Shown here one piece after another: positions 25,899 through 34,883 of a stretch of DNA of 64,000 bases. Source of the DNA: Rhodoplanes tepidamans (GTDB taxonomy: Bacteria > Pseudomonadota > Alphaproteobacteria > Rhizobiales > Xanthobacteraceae); the NCBI RefSeq assembly GCF_030813915.1, contig NZ_JAUSUJ010000014.1, positions 62,001 through 126,000 of the forward strand. Direction: 5' to 3'. Every line of letters begins with the position of its first letter. Position 1 is the stretch's first letter. Position numbers and translations under genes: made by a program. The notes beneath the pieces were generated by a model. That model saw only the letters and a program-made list of their open reading frames with translations, had not been told where the DNA came from and searched no databases.

Positions 25899-26951
25899 AT
25901 GCCGTCCGATGACGATACCCACGATTTTCGGAGCTTCGATCGGCTTCCTTGGGAGCTGAACAAACGCATTGCGTTGGAGGTCGCGCGGGGCCTCAGAGAC
26001 GGGGGCCAGCTCGGCGAATACGACCGGCTCGCGGATCGCATCACCCGATGCGGGCGGGTTTTGGAGTTCGATCGCTACGACACGGCCGAGGGCACGATCC
26101 CTCGCCTCGTTGGGGGAGAGTTTTGCCGGTCCCGGATGTGCCCGACGTGCATGCGGCTCAGAAGCCGCAAGTTGCACTATCAGCTGAGCGAGGTGCTGGA
26201 CCTCTATACGCGCCGAAACCCGACCGACCAAGCTTTGTTGATCACCCTGACCATCAGGAACTGCGTTGCGGAGGAGTTGGCAGACACCCTCAGCCGATTG
26301 ATGGAGGCTCTCCGGCGCTTCGTCCGTGCAAAGCGCTTCAAGCGCGCGTTCGCCGATGACTCCGGGGCGCGCTCCTGGTTCCGCACCTTGGAGATCACGC
26401 GGAACGCTGAGACCGGGGCATATCACCCTCACCTGCACCTCCTGGTGATGGCGCCGAACGGCTATTTCCAGAGGGACACCGGCCGTTACCTCACACAAGA
26501 TGAACTCGCCGAGCTGTGGGGAACCTCCCTGCATGCCGACTACCGGCCTGTGGTCGATATCCGGCCAATTAAGGGAGTTGGTGGAGGCCGACTCACCGAT
26601 ATCGGGCGGAAGTCGCTGCGGGAGGTCACGAAGTACGTCACCAAATTCTCCGACCTGGTGAGCAGTGACAGCCTGGCGCTGGCGATCACGCCGGAAGAGC
26701 TTTGCGAGGTTCATGAGGCGCTGAGGGGCCGTAGGCTGATCGGCAAGAGCGGGACCTTCCGCGCGCTCTCGGCCGAACTCGATCAAGTCGACGTCGACGA
26801 ACCGGACGCGGACTGGGGCATGCCAGACCGCTTGCCGCCGGAGGCCATTTATCTCGGCCGCGAACGCTGGGAATGGCGCTGGGCCTCACAGACTTTCGAG
26901 ATTTTCGATCTGGTTTTCGTGCCGCCAGAACGGCGGCGCGAAACCGGGTAG
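25899..26951 (+). CDS. Rolling-circle replication initiator, Rep_1 (pC194) family
   Basis: A 350-residue HUH-type initiator that nicks the leading-strand origin. Visible motifs are a zinc-ribbon-like FCRSRMCPTCMRLRSRK (residues 76-91), motif I LITLTIRN (114-121), HUH motif HPHLHLLVMAP (176-186) and KYVTKFSD (245-252), where the catalytic Tyr and Lys of this family lie. The ATG at 25899 is used; a start 27 bp upstream is possible. The small gene and the FtsK-like pump gene follow on the same strand. In actinomycete AICEs, Rep of this kind amplifies the excised element before FtsK-type transfer. Confidence 0.83.
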   Translation: MPSDDDTHDFRSFDRLPWELNKRIALEVARGLRDGGQLGEYDRLADRITRCGRVLEFDRYDTAEGTIPRLVGGEFCRSRMCPTCMRLRSRKLHYQLSEVLDLYTRRNPTDQALLITLTIRNCVAEELADTLSRLMEALRRFVRAKRFKRAFADDSGARSWFRTLEITRNAETGAYHPHLHLLVMAPNGYFQRDTGRYLTQDELAELWGTSLHADYRPVVDIRPIKGVGGGRLTDIGRKSLREVTKYVTKFSDLVSSDSLALAITPEELCEVHEALRGRRLIGKSGTFRALSAELDQVDVDEPDADWGMPDRLPPEAIYLGRERWEWRWASQTFEIFDLVFVPPERRRETG

Positions 26952-27031
26952 CACGCAGCCTCTGCCCGGCCGGGCAGCAGCCCGGAGTTTTTTGAGCTGC
27001 ACTTTGAGACTGCCAGGAATGGAGAAGCGCG

Positions 27032-27355
27032 ATGGCGAACACGGGCTTGCTGGTGACCGGCAAGGTCGTCGGTCAAAAACACAACATGTACGATAACAAG
27101 CCGTATTGCGTGCTGCAGGTGATGGGTGAGGCGACGGACGGGTCTGTGAGCTTCATGGAAGTGAGCATGCCCGATGGCGCCAACCTCGCGGAATATGAGA
27201 AGGGAAAGGACGTGAGCATCCCGGTCATGGCGGCCGTCAACAAGTACAACAAGGTGGTGTTGCGGGCGGTTCTGCCGAAGACGGCGGCGGGCCAGTCGGC
27301 TTCGGCGATCAACAACGCCCGGCGCACTCCTGAAGCGCCGCGCACGACGCCGTGA
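27032..27355 (+). CDS. Small conserved protein of unknown function between rep and pump
   Basis: A 107-residue soluble protein starting MANTGLLVTGKVVGQK with GGAGAAGCG upstream. Its body alternates short beta-type segments (YCVLQVMGEA, VSFMEVSMPD, VSIPVMAAV, KVVLRAVLP), suggesting a compact OB-like or beta-barrel fold. Small single-strand DNA-binding proteins are common beside rolling-circle rep genes, so such a role is plausible but unproven. It sits 80 bp after rep and 61 bp before the pump gene. Confidence 0.65.
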   Translation: MANTGLLVTGKVVGQKHNMYDNKPYCVLQVMGEATDGSVSFMEVSMPDGANLAEYEKGKDVSIPVMAAVNKYNKVVLRAVLPKTAAGQSASAINNARRTPEAPRTTP

Positions 27356-27416
27356 GTGTGCTGGACCGGCGTGGCGTGGCTCCGCCACGCCGGTCTTGCC
27401 TCGGAAGGTCCGACGC

Positions 27417-29312
27417 ATGCAAGTCCATTGCCTCAGCTTGGCGGATTCGCTGCTCGATTTCTGGAAGCGCGACGACCGCAACGCCGTGGAGGCGCACTTC
27501 AACGCCAAGCTTCGCGAGTTGGAGATGGACCACCTGCATCGCAACCTGGCGAAAAGTTACAGCTGGTGCCTCCGCGCTTACGTTGCCCTGTGGGATTGCG
27601 GACCAAGGATTTCGCTGCTCAATCTTCTTCACTGTGACTTCCGGTCAAAAGTGATCACGTATCGGCTCTACGAACGGGTCCTCACGGTCGCTGATTTGGA
27701 GGTCCGGCGCGAAGCCCTCGAACACCTCTGGGGCGAAGCCGTCGAGTTCGTTGATGGCGCTGGCACATTCGAACACTACTGGGACGGGCGCACTCTCCGG
27801 GAATTCACGGCGCCAGGCGCAGTAGTGGTGCGCCCTAAAGGCTGGAAGCTGATCCGCCCCGTGATCGAGGCGCCCAAAATCGCAACGTCCTCGCCACCCA
27901 AGGCGTGCATCAACCTGCCGTACCGACCACCGCCACCCGGTCTGCGCGTGGTCGAGCCCGCACCGAGCGCCGTAGCGGTCAGGGCGAATGTTTTGGAACG
28001 CCTCCGGTCGCACGCCGCGCCGAAGCCCAAGCCGGTTGAGCCGATCGAGTCCAAGAAGCTGCGCGAGTTTTTGGACTGGTGGGCGCGCGGTGAAGACCCG
28101 AATTACGTGGTTCCGGAGTTCGCTTTCTTCATGGTGGGGTCCGAACATCTCCTCACGCATTACTGGACGCTCTCCGACCAGGACAAGGCGAGAGGAAGGC
28201 GGTTTATCTGGCGAGCGATTGCCGAATTTGCCGGGCGGCTGAATTCGACCACCTATCCGGCAATGGCGGCGGCCGTGGCAGCCTGGCGCTGCGGGCTCAC
28301 AGGATCGCTAGAGACCAGTTGGATCGAGCTGAACGCCTGTGACTTCCGCAACAGCGTGGTCACCTACGTCGGGATCGGGCAGGTCCTGCGGCCTGCCGAA
28401 TTCGAGCCGCATCGGGACTACTTCGAGACGCTGTGGCAAGGGCCGGTCGAATTCGTCGACGCGGGCCAGGGGGTAGTGCTTCCCGCACAGTGGGACAAGG
28501 TCTCGAAACATCCCGGTTGCGTGACTGTGCGGCGGCGCCGCGTCCTGCCCGAACGCATCCAGCTTGGTCCGGTGCGGAATGCGGAGGTCACATTCGGCGT
28601 GGAGCTAACCACCGGCGAAAGGGTGAGCCTGCCTCTCCGAAGAGTCCCGCACACGCTGGTCGCCGGGACGACAGGCTTCGGCAAGTCCGTGTTCCTGCAT
28701 CAGTTGATTCAACAGCTGCTGCAGCAAACGGACGTGGAGCGCCTGTACCTCGTCGATCTCAAGGCAGGCATTGAGTTCGCGCGCTATGAGGCACAGCCCA
28801 GGGCGACCGTCGTCTGGGAAATGCCGGAGGTGTTCCGGGTCATCGATGAGCTTGCCGCCGAGATGGACCGAAGACTGCAAGCCGCTCGGGGAGCGGGCCG
28901 GGAGTTCAACGGGCCACGCATCTTCTTCGTGGTCGACGAGTACGCCGAGATCGAGCTGTGGCCGACCGTGGGGAAGGAAGAGAAGGAAGCGAAGGCGAGG
29001 GCCCTGGCTCAGCTGATCAGGATTTCGCTGAGGGGACGGGCGGCCGGAATCGTGCTCGTGCTCAGCCTGCAGAAGGCCACGACTGACGTAATGGATAGTT
29101 CGCTGCGGAATAACCTGGCCGGACTGGTGTGCTTCCGGGTCGGTTCGAAAATGACGGCGGCTGCGATGTTCGGCAGTACCGATGATCTGCGGGTGAACCC
29201 GCTGCAGCTGCGGCGCGGGCAATTCATCTTCTACAATCCGGTCGCGGCGGAGATTCATTATCTGCAGGCAACCGTGCCGGACGGGCTCGGGATCGCGGAC
29301 GGGAGGGGCTAG
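27417..29312 (+). CDS. FtsK/SpoIIIE-like DNA translocase with duplicated N-terminal domain
   Basis: A 631-residue protein. The C-terminal half is an FtsK-type motor with Walker A AGTTGFGKSVFLH (416-428), Walker B RIFFVVDEYAEI (501-512) and sensor segment VLSLQKATTDVMD. The N-terminal half carries two copies of an unrecognised domain, near residues 45-120 and 280-355, sharing CDFR-x-x-V-x-TY, LW and VEFVD. No transmembrane segment is evident. The ATG at 27417 has GGAAGG 8 nt upstream. In AICEs a single FtsK-like protein (TraB/TraSA) moves double-stranded DNA between cells; TcpA and Cls-type proteins do related jobs elsewhere. A role in element transfer is inferred from its place after rep. Confidence 0.82.
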   Translation: MQVHCLSLADSLLDFWKRDDRNAVEAHFNAKLRELEMDHLHRNLAKSYSWCLRAYVALWDCGPRISLLNLLHCDFRSKVITYRLYERVLTVADLEVRREALEHLWGEAVEFVDGAGTFEHYWDGRTLREFTAPGAVVVRPKGWKLIRPVIEAPKIATSSPPKACINLPYRPPPPGLRVVEPAPSAVAVRANVLERLRSHAAPKPKPVEPIESKKLREFLDWWARGEDPNYVVPEFAFFMVGSEHLLTHYWTLSDQDKARGRRFIWRAIAEFAGRLNSTTYPAMAAAVAAWRCGLTGSLETSWIELNACDFRNSVVTYVGIGQVLRPAEFEPHRDYFETLWQGPVEFVDAGQGVVLPAQWDKVSKHPGCVTVRRRRVLPERIQLGPVRNAEVTFGVELTTGERVSLPLRRVPHTLVAGTTGFGKSVFLHQLIQQLLQQTDVERLYLVDLKAGIEFARYEAQPRATVVWEMPEVFRVIDELAAEMDRRLQAARGAGREFNGPRIFFVVDEYAEIELWPTVGKEEKEAKARALAQLIRISLRGRAAGIVLVLSLQKATTDVMDSSLRNNLAGLVCFRVGSKMTAAAMFGSTDDLRVNPLQLRRGQFIFYNPVAAEIHYLQATVPDGLGIADGRG

Positions 29313-29926
29313 ACGGACCGTGAGGGGTGAACCGAGGGCCGAACCCGCGAGGACAGACGCGCCGCCTGAGGCGCGGCTGCCCGCAGCGGGGAGGCCAGAG
29401 CGCGAGAACCGAACGGCTGGCCAAAGTCGGATCAGGCTTCGAACTGAGCCCCGCGAAGAGTGGCTGAATGAGATGAAGATTGGCGCTCGACGGTTGCGGG
29501 AAGAGGAAGGCGTCCGCTGTAGCGGCGGCGGTGACTCACCCGCACACATGGTAGGCGCGAGATGCCAGCGTCAATCTGATCGGGCGGGCCGTGGGCACGG
29601 CGGCGGGGCGAAGATATTTCCCTTGATACATTCGAAACAGCAGGTCACGCAGCTAGGCCTGGGGCAGCGAACCGTTGCGTTAGTGGCGCCGATGGTCGAC
29701 CCTGAACCGCAGAACGGGTTAGGACGATGCTCCTGTCCTGCAGAACGCTCCGATGAGCGGTTTCAGAACCGCCGTCGGTTTCTTAGTCGAGTGCAATTGG
29801 TGCGGTGTGGCCCCTCTTCGCGGGAAGGGAAATGGTCGCACCCAGGTGGACTTCTTGTTGCTATTCGCGCTTGGCAGGCCAGATTGCGTCCCTGATCGAC
29901 CTTAAATCCGAATTTGATCGGTGCCC
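29313..29926. other. Gap of 614 bp without a supported gene
   Basis: The end of the pump gene and the tail-to-tail methyltransferase gene border this stretch. A 191-codon open frame from 29320 has an Arg/Glu-rich N-terminal part but poor codon character, no ribosome site and no recognised domain. I see no repeat, hairpin with T-run or RNA gene. Confidence 0.4.
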
Positions 29927-30862
29927 TCAACTTTTGGAGGTCAAACGCACCTTGGCCTTGGTCGAGCGCGCATCTCGGTCTCTCGTTGGCTTTGACCGAA
30001 TCGCCCGCCTGACATTCCCGATACTAAATCCCGCGACCTGAGGCGGGCGGAGAGCGTCGCTCAAGAATATTACCTCCGACCCAGTATTTTTCTCGCCAGC
30101 GCTATAGTTAAGCAAATAAGTGATTGGCGCAAATGATGAATAGGCATCTCTTATTTCAGGAACATTGTCGTAAGACACGACCCATCTTGCCTTTCGCCTC
30201 CGCTTTAGCTCAGCGGCGATATTTAAATGATCTTCTGCTCGATAGAAATTTTTATAGAGCTTATGCCCCTTCACGAAGTACGGAGGGTCTAGATATATAA
30301 ATGATTTCTCATACCCTACCGCCTCCCCGAAAAAATCGAACGCATCAGCATTTGTTACTCTGATCTGGTTCGCATACCTCGACAAGGCCTTCAGATTTTC
30401 AATCTGCTTTTCTTTCACCAAGCGAACATCGATCTTCCAACTTCCTTTTTGTGCGTACCCGCCGATCGGTCCCGCTCCTTCGATGATCCCAGATCGATTG
30501 GTGCGATTGAGGAAGTAAGCAGAAAAACCGAGCTCTAACTTATTCTCGAAATCCCCTGCTTCCCATATTTCCAGCTGACGGTGCCATTGATCGATATCGA
30601 CCGGCGTTCTTTCGATAAGGCGGCAGAATTTTTCTGTATTGAATAGTGCTGAAACCCAAAACGAATAAATAGATTGATCAATGTCATTGATTGAAATTCG
30701 GTCGACAAATCCATTGACGAGAAGCCGAATGGCCAGCCCTGCCCCACCCGCATAAGGCTCGCAGTATTCAGCGCCAAACAGTCTATTCTCCCGGATCAGC
30801 TCGACGAAAAACGGAAACAGCTTGGCCTTCCCCCCAGGATACCGCAGCGGAGATGTGATCAT
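29927..30862 (-). CDS. D12-class (Dam-like) adenine-N6 DNA methyltransferase
   Basis: A 311-residue enzyme that methylates adenine in DNA using S-adenosylmethionine. Motif X/I region is LRYPGGKAKL and YCEPYAGGAGLAIRLL; catalytic motif IV is FIYLDPPYFVKG. Overall order matches Dam/DpnM-type enzymes. The start is coupled to the ParB-like gene by a 1-bp TAATG overlap, so the two act as a pair. Base composition is AT-richer than the host genome, indicating recent acquisition. Recognition sequence is unknown. No partner restriction endonuclease of classical type adjoins it. Confidence 0.85.
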   Translation of the reverse strand: MITSPLRYPGGKAKLFPFFVELIRENRLFGAEYCEPYAGGAGLAIRLLVNGFVDRISINDIDQSIYSFWVSALFNTEKFCRLIERTPVDIDQWHRQLEIWEAGDFENKLELGFSAYFLNRTNRSGIIEGAGPIGGYAQKGSWKIDVRLVKEKQIENLKALSRYANQIRVTNADAFDFFGEAVGYEKSFIYLDPPYFVKGHKLYKNFYRAEDHLNIAAELKRRRKARWVVSYDNVPEIRDAYSSFAPITYLLNYSAGEKNTGSEVIFLSDALRPPQVAGFSIGNVRRAIRSKPTRDRDARSTKAKVRLTSKS

Positions 30863-32205
30863 TACACATGCTTCTTTACAAACTGATCAATCGTGTCGCG
30901 TGCAGCGAGCACTCTTGTATCGTTGGGAATTACGTTCCCGTGAGCCCCGAGGTTGAGATAGTTAAGGTGATCCTTCTTGAATTCACTTAATATATTCTTA
31001 TCGGCTTGAGACATCTTTACGTGCTGACTTATGCAAAGATTGAGGGAATTCTCCAAGTCTAATTTCGCACCATTTTTGTTCGCCCCCTGGTCGTCTATGA
31101 TATGTTTCAGAATTGTCTCAGTGATGTTGCGAAGGAGAAAAGTTGCAGCCGCAGGGTATTTTTTACAGTTAATTTCCCTAGCTTCTTTCAAAAGCTGCGC
31201 CACAAGCGCGTTGTTAATTTTCTTAATTGAATAACCAAAGAGCGAGCCGGGCTTAGGCGCGCTGCTGGTACCACCGCCCGTCTTCGCGTTAGCCGGCCCC
31301 TGCTTACCGCTACTTCCGCTGTTACTCGCGGCACTAGCCTTCTTTCCACCACTCGCAACACTCGAAGCGGCCGTGCCATAATCCGCAAAGACCGCTTCAT
31401 AGCTGGCGGTAGCGCCCAGCCCCTTAACCGGGCTGATGACGAGCTTTTGCAGGAGGTGCTTAAACTTTTTGTCTGCATCCTTGCCAAGCACGACTTTCAA
31501 ATTGACAGTGTCGTAGCTGATGCCCACCTTCTCCTTGTGCCCGCTGGTTTGCAGAAACCGAACCGGCGGATTAAAGGCCAGATTTGGCTTAAGCAATATT
31601 TCCTTTTCTGTAGGTGTCCAGGACAAGCTTAGCGATTTAAGGTAAAGCTGGTATTCAAGAATCAGCTCTTTGATTTCACTTTGGGCCACATTAAACAATT
31701 TGGCGAGCTTGGGCAGGCTTTTTCCGCTTTTCCATTCATCATATACGGCCTTACGACTCCCTAAGTACCCCCACTTGGATTTGTCACCCGTACCGAAGTG
31801 AGCGCTCGCCATGATCGGCATCATAGCATCGCGGTTGGGGGCAATGCTGCAATCGACTTTGAGCAGACTGTTTCTTATGTTTTCGCTGATGTGAGGTATT
31901 GTGCCAGCATAATCTTTAGGCGGCTTCATGAGGCCAGTGAGAAGCTTGTACGCGGCAATACGCGTATTGCCTTCAACCACAACATATCCAGAGCCTTTTT
32001 TGACGACATATGGTCGCTCGGCCCCGATATTCTTTCCCTCTGATGAAATTTTCTTAATAAAAGCTTCAAGATCTTCGTTCTCATACAGATAGGAAACAAT
32101 TTCACTCTGACTTGAAAGAGGAGTCTGTGAGACAATCCGAGGATTGCGATCGTCCAGCACGATCTCCTTAAGCGGAACGCTTTCGTACTTGAAGCCGGCA
32201 AACAT
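30862..32205 (-). CDS. ParB/Srx-fold protein paired with the methyltransferase
   Basis: A 447-residue protein. The N-terminal part (about 1-100) has the ParB/sulfiredoxin-like pattern VPLKEIVLDDRNPRI and VVEGNTRIAAYKLL, the fold used by ParB CTPases and some ParB-type nucleases. Residues about 275-325 form a Ser/Gly/Ala/Lys-rich linker, and the C-terminal 130 residues are helical and unrecognised. The ATG at 32205 (MFAGFKY) is preceded by a G-rich ribosome site; a start 33 bp upstream is possible. It is AT-rich like the methyltransferase gene. It may be a nuclease or DNA-binding partner in a modification-based defence or element-maintenance system (inference). Confidence 0.7.
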   Translation of the reverse strand: MFAGFKYESVPLKEIVLDDRNPRIVSQTPLSSQSEIVSYLYENEDLEAFIKKISSEGKNIGAERPYVVKKGSGYVVVEGNTRIAAYKLLTGLMKPPKDYAGTIPHISENIRNSLLKVDCSIAPNRDAMMPIMASAHFGTGDKSKWGYLGSRKAVYDEWKSGKSLPKLAKLFNVAQSEIKELILEYQLYLKSLSLSWTPTEKEILLKPNLAFNPPVRFLQTSGHKEKVGISYDTVNLKVVLGKDADKKFKHLLQKLVISPVKGLGATASYEAVFADYGTAASSVASGGKKASAASNSGSSGKQGPANAKTGGGTSSAPKPGSLFGYSIKKINNALVAQLLKEAREINCKKYPAAATFLLRNITETILKHIIDDQGANKNGAKLDLENSLNLCISQHVKMSQADKNILSEFKKDHLNYLNLGAHGNVIPNDTRVLAARDTIDQFVKKHV

Positions 32206-32852
32206 GGAGTCCCCCCCGTACCGTTGGACATAGAGCACGAAGCTGGTCAGAGGATCAACCGGCGGGGCTGGGAGACGAGTGACAGTCCACAGCTGCTACC
32301 GGCGCAGGCCATGCTTAACACATATGCCGATTCTAGTGGTTCTCCCGTTGGCTTCTTCAGCCAAGCATCGCCGTCCGTCAGGAGACCTTCAGGCCAGCCT
32401 TAAGCGGAGGCGCAACGGAGGGGCCGACCGAGGGAGCCCTTCTAATACCGTTGGATGTCTTGCGCTCTCGCGCGGTTGGCCGACTTACTACCGCGTCCGG
32501 CCGCGTGATGGGGCCGCGCGCAATGGGCAGACAGCCGGACCAAAGCCCACTGCCCGCCAAAACGTCGCAGTACAGAGGCTGTGGGGAGGCTCCCGGTGGG
32601 GATCGGCTCGCCTGAGCCGGTTTCCGGCTTAGGCGAACGGACGGCCCTCGCCGCGTCGGGACGGCCGGGTCAAGGCCGCGTTAGCGCCCGAAGGGCTTGG
32701 CCTTGAGGCGGACGGCTCGGCGTGGCCCTTGCACACGAACGGTATCAAAATGCCTCTGGAAGCGGCAAATTAAGCGGCGAAATCCAACCGCATCACTAGG
32801 CACAACCGCTTGCCAAGCGTAGATAATTGACCGGCAATGAAAGCGGCAAAGA
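32206..32852. other. Gap of 650 bp with one strong hairpin
   Basis: The gap separates the divergent ParB-like and Fic genes. At 32608-32636 the arms TCGCCTGAGCCGG and CCGGCTTAGGCGA pair with one mismatch around TTT; no T-run follows, so it could be an attenuator or a remnant. Short open frames here have no recognisable product. Confidence 0.4.
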
Positions 32853-34052
32853 ATGACATCGACATCGACGATGGAACCGATGATGCCGGAGGATTCCGGG
32901 CATCGCCTTGAGGATGCGGCGACCGACTTGGTGGCCAAGAGCAACGCCCTTGCGGCACGCCTCCACCCCATCCTGCGGGGGACGGTCGGCGACCTGGTCC
33001 GCTCGATGAACTGCTATTACTCGAACCTCATCGAGGGGCATCAAACGCTGCCGGTCGATATCGACCGCGCGATGGCCGGGGACTTCCACGACGAGCCTGA
33101 GCGCCGGAACCTCCAATTGGAAGCCCGCGCGCATATCGACGTGCAACGGCTCATCGACCACGGAGAGGCACCGGTCCCCGTCCTCTCGGTCGACTTCATT
33201 TTATGGCTGCATCGGAAATTCTGCGAGCAACTGCCCGAGGAGCTGTTGTGGGTCACGAACCCGGACACGGGTGAACGGAAGCGCGTCATTCCCGGCGAGC
33301 TAAGGGACTCTCATGTTCGGGTGGGGCTCCACGTTGCGCCCGACCCTACGGACCTGCGGCCGTTTCTTGATCGGCTGGTCGAGGCCTACAGCAGCAACCA
33401 CCTTTCGAAATTGCGCAAGGTGATCGGGATCGCGGCGGCTCACCACCGGCTCCTGTGGATTCACCCGTTCCTGGACGGCAACGGCCGCGTGGCGCGGCTG
33501 TTCTCACATGCACTGATGCGGGAGCTGGGAGTCGGCTCAGAGCTGTGGTCGGTCTCGCGCGGCTTGGCGCGCAGCGTCACGGAGTACAAGGCGCTGCTGA
33601 TGGCCGCCGACGGCCCACGACGCGGAGACCTGGACGGCAGAGGCAATCTTACGCAAGCGGGTCTCGATGCCTTCTGCGGGTTCTTTCTCGATACCTGCGT
33701 CGACCAGGTCAGCTTCATGGAGGAACTGCTGGAGCCGCCGGAGCTGCTGCGCCGGATGGAGATCTGGAGCGAGGAAGAAATCCGCGCCAAACGCCTCCCG
33801 AAGGGCTCCTGGCCGCTGTTGCGGGAGGCGGTCATGGCGGGTGAGTTCTCCCGTGGCGCGGCACCGGCGCTGACCGGCTACGAAACACGGCAGGCGCGGA
33901 CCGTGCTCAACACGCTTATCGACGCCGGGTATCTGGTTTCGCCAACGGCCCGCAGCCCGGTCCGGCTAGGGTTCCCGATCAGCGTTGTCGAGAGATGGTT
34001 GCCCCGGCTCTATCCAGGGACGGCTGTACCCACGGCGCGCTTTGAGGCGTGA
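32853..34052 (+). CDS. Fic-domain protein (AMPylase-like), class II inhibition motif
   Basis: A 399-residue Fic/DOC protein. The catalytic loop is HPFLDGNGR (204-212), matching HPFx[DE]GNGRxxR, so the enzyme should transfer AMP or another NMP to target side chains. An N-terminal inhibitory helix motif SNLIEG (57-62) matches [ST]xxxE[GN], the autoinhibition signature of class II Fic proteins. A C-terminal winged-helix-like region (about 325-390) probably aids regulation or DNA binding. The ATG at 32853 is taken; starts at 32874 and 32883 are alternatives. No separate antitoxin gene adjoins. The 3' end overlaps the WGR gene on the other strand by 87 bp. Confidence 0.88.
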   Translation: MTSTSTMEPMMPEDSGHRLEDAATDLVAKSNALAARLHPILRGTVGDLVRSMNCYYSNLIEGHQTLPVDIDRAMAGDFHDEPERRNLQLEARAHIDVQRLIDHGEAPVPVLSVDFILWLHRKFCEQLPEELLWVTNPDTGERKRVIPGELRDSHVRVGLHVAPDPTDLRPFLDRLVEAYSSNHLSKLRKVIGIAAAHHRLLWIHPFLDGNGRVARLFSHALMRELGVGSELWSVSRGLARSVTEYKALLMAADGPRRGDLDGRGNLTQAGLDAFCGFFLDTCVDQVSFMEELLEPPELLRRMEIWSEEEIRAKRLPKGSWPLLREAVMAGEFSRGAAPALTGYETRQARTVLNTLIDAGYLVSPTARSPVRLGFPISVVERWLPRLYPGTAVPTARFEA

Positions 34053-34244
34053 CTGCCGGGCACGCGCGACCTCTGCCTCGGCGACAGTGCCGTAAGACGT
34101 GGTGCGGACGGTCCCGGGCTGGCCGATACGCCCCCACTCGCAGATTAAGCTGCAGCCGCCAAACAGGTCTGGCTGCACGTCCAATCGGTAGAAGCGGGCC
34201 ATATTCCGCTCCGGATCGATGTGCGTGAGGTGCAGGACCGTCAC
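33966..34244 (-). CDS. WGR-domain protein
   Basis: A 92-residue protein that is essentially one WGR domain (residues about 10-75), with the hallmark CEWGRIGQPG and the following TVAEAEVARA helix. WGR domains bind nucleic acid ends in PARPs and appear as small stand-alone proteins in mobile DNA. Its ATG overlaps the recombinase stop as ATGA, so the two are coupled. It overlaps the Fic 3' end antisense. A role in recombinase regulation is possible but not shown. Confidence 0.8.
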   Translation of the reverse strand: MTVLHLTHIDPERNMARFYRLDVQPDLFGGCSLICEWGRIGQPGTVRTTSYGTVAEAEVARARQSRLKARRGYSRPWIEPGQPSLDNADREP

Positions 34245-34804
34245 GCGCCGACCCTCGCGATCGTCGACCGACTGACCCCATAGCTGTCGCCGAGGTCGCG
34301 GGACTTCTCCCCGTTGGCTAAGCGTTGGCGGATTTCGGCGACCTGTTTGGCGTTGAGCTTCGGCTTTCTCCCCATCTTCACGCCACGCTCGCGGGCCACC
34401 TGACGGCCCTCGTGGGTGCGCTTGATGATCCTCTGACGCTCATCCTCCGCCATCGCCGAGAAAAGCGCCATGAAGCCCTGCCCCATTGGCGTGCTGAGGT
34501 CGATGTAGGACCGATCCAGCACCCGAATGACCGCCTTGCTCTCGATCACGCGCTTAATGATTTGCAGGCCGTCCCACATCGAGCGGGTCGCACGGTCCCA
34601 CTCCGCGATCACAAACTCGTCGCCCTCGTCGAGCTGGGTCAACGCGGCCTCAAGGTCCGGCCGTCCGGCCACGGTCTTGCCGCTCGCCTTGTCCGAAAAC
34701 ACCAGGTCGCAGCCGTACCGTTTGAGGGCACGCAACTGCCGCTCCAGGTCCTGGCGAAGGGTGCTGACCCGGGCGTATCCGATGCGGCGAGTTTTGGGAC
34801 TCAT
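34241..34804 (-). CDS. Serine recombinase (resolvase/invertase family)
   Basis: A 187-residue small serine recombinase. The catalytic N-terminal domain has GYARVSTLRQDLERQL with the nucleophile Ser near residue 14, then KASGKTVAGRPDLEAAL, AEWDRATRS and the long E helix (MAEDERQRIIKRTHEGR). A C-terminal helix-turn-helix reads SRDLGDSYGVSRSTIARV. Length is normal for Tn3-type resolvases and DNA invertases. It is coupled to the WGR gene. No inverted-repeat pair of invertase type was found beside it, so resolution of element dimers is as likely as inversion. Confidence 0.9.
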   Translation of the reverse strand: MSPKTRRIGYARVSTLRQDLERQLRALKRYGCDLVFSDKASGKTVAGRPDLEAALTQLDEGDEFVIAEWDRATRSMWDGLQIIKRVIESKAVIRVLDRSYIDLSTPMGQGFMALFSAMAEDERQRIIKRTHEGRQVARERGVKMGRKPKLNAKQVAEIRQRLANGEKSRDLGDSYGVSRSTIARVGA

Positions 34805-34883
34805 TTATGCACAACCTAACCCACTGAGGAATCAGTGGCAACTCCGCTGTGCATAATTCTTGATTTTTGAGCTGCAGCCGATA

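Noticed and set aside
29320-29895. A 191-codon plus-strand frame after the FtsK-like gene
   Set aside because: No ribosome site, no recognisable fold, mixed codon character; treated as non-coding.
34241-34804. An invertible DNA switch controlled by the serine recombinase
   Set aside because: No pair of inverted crossover sites was found around the gene or around the fibre gene, so inversion is not supported.
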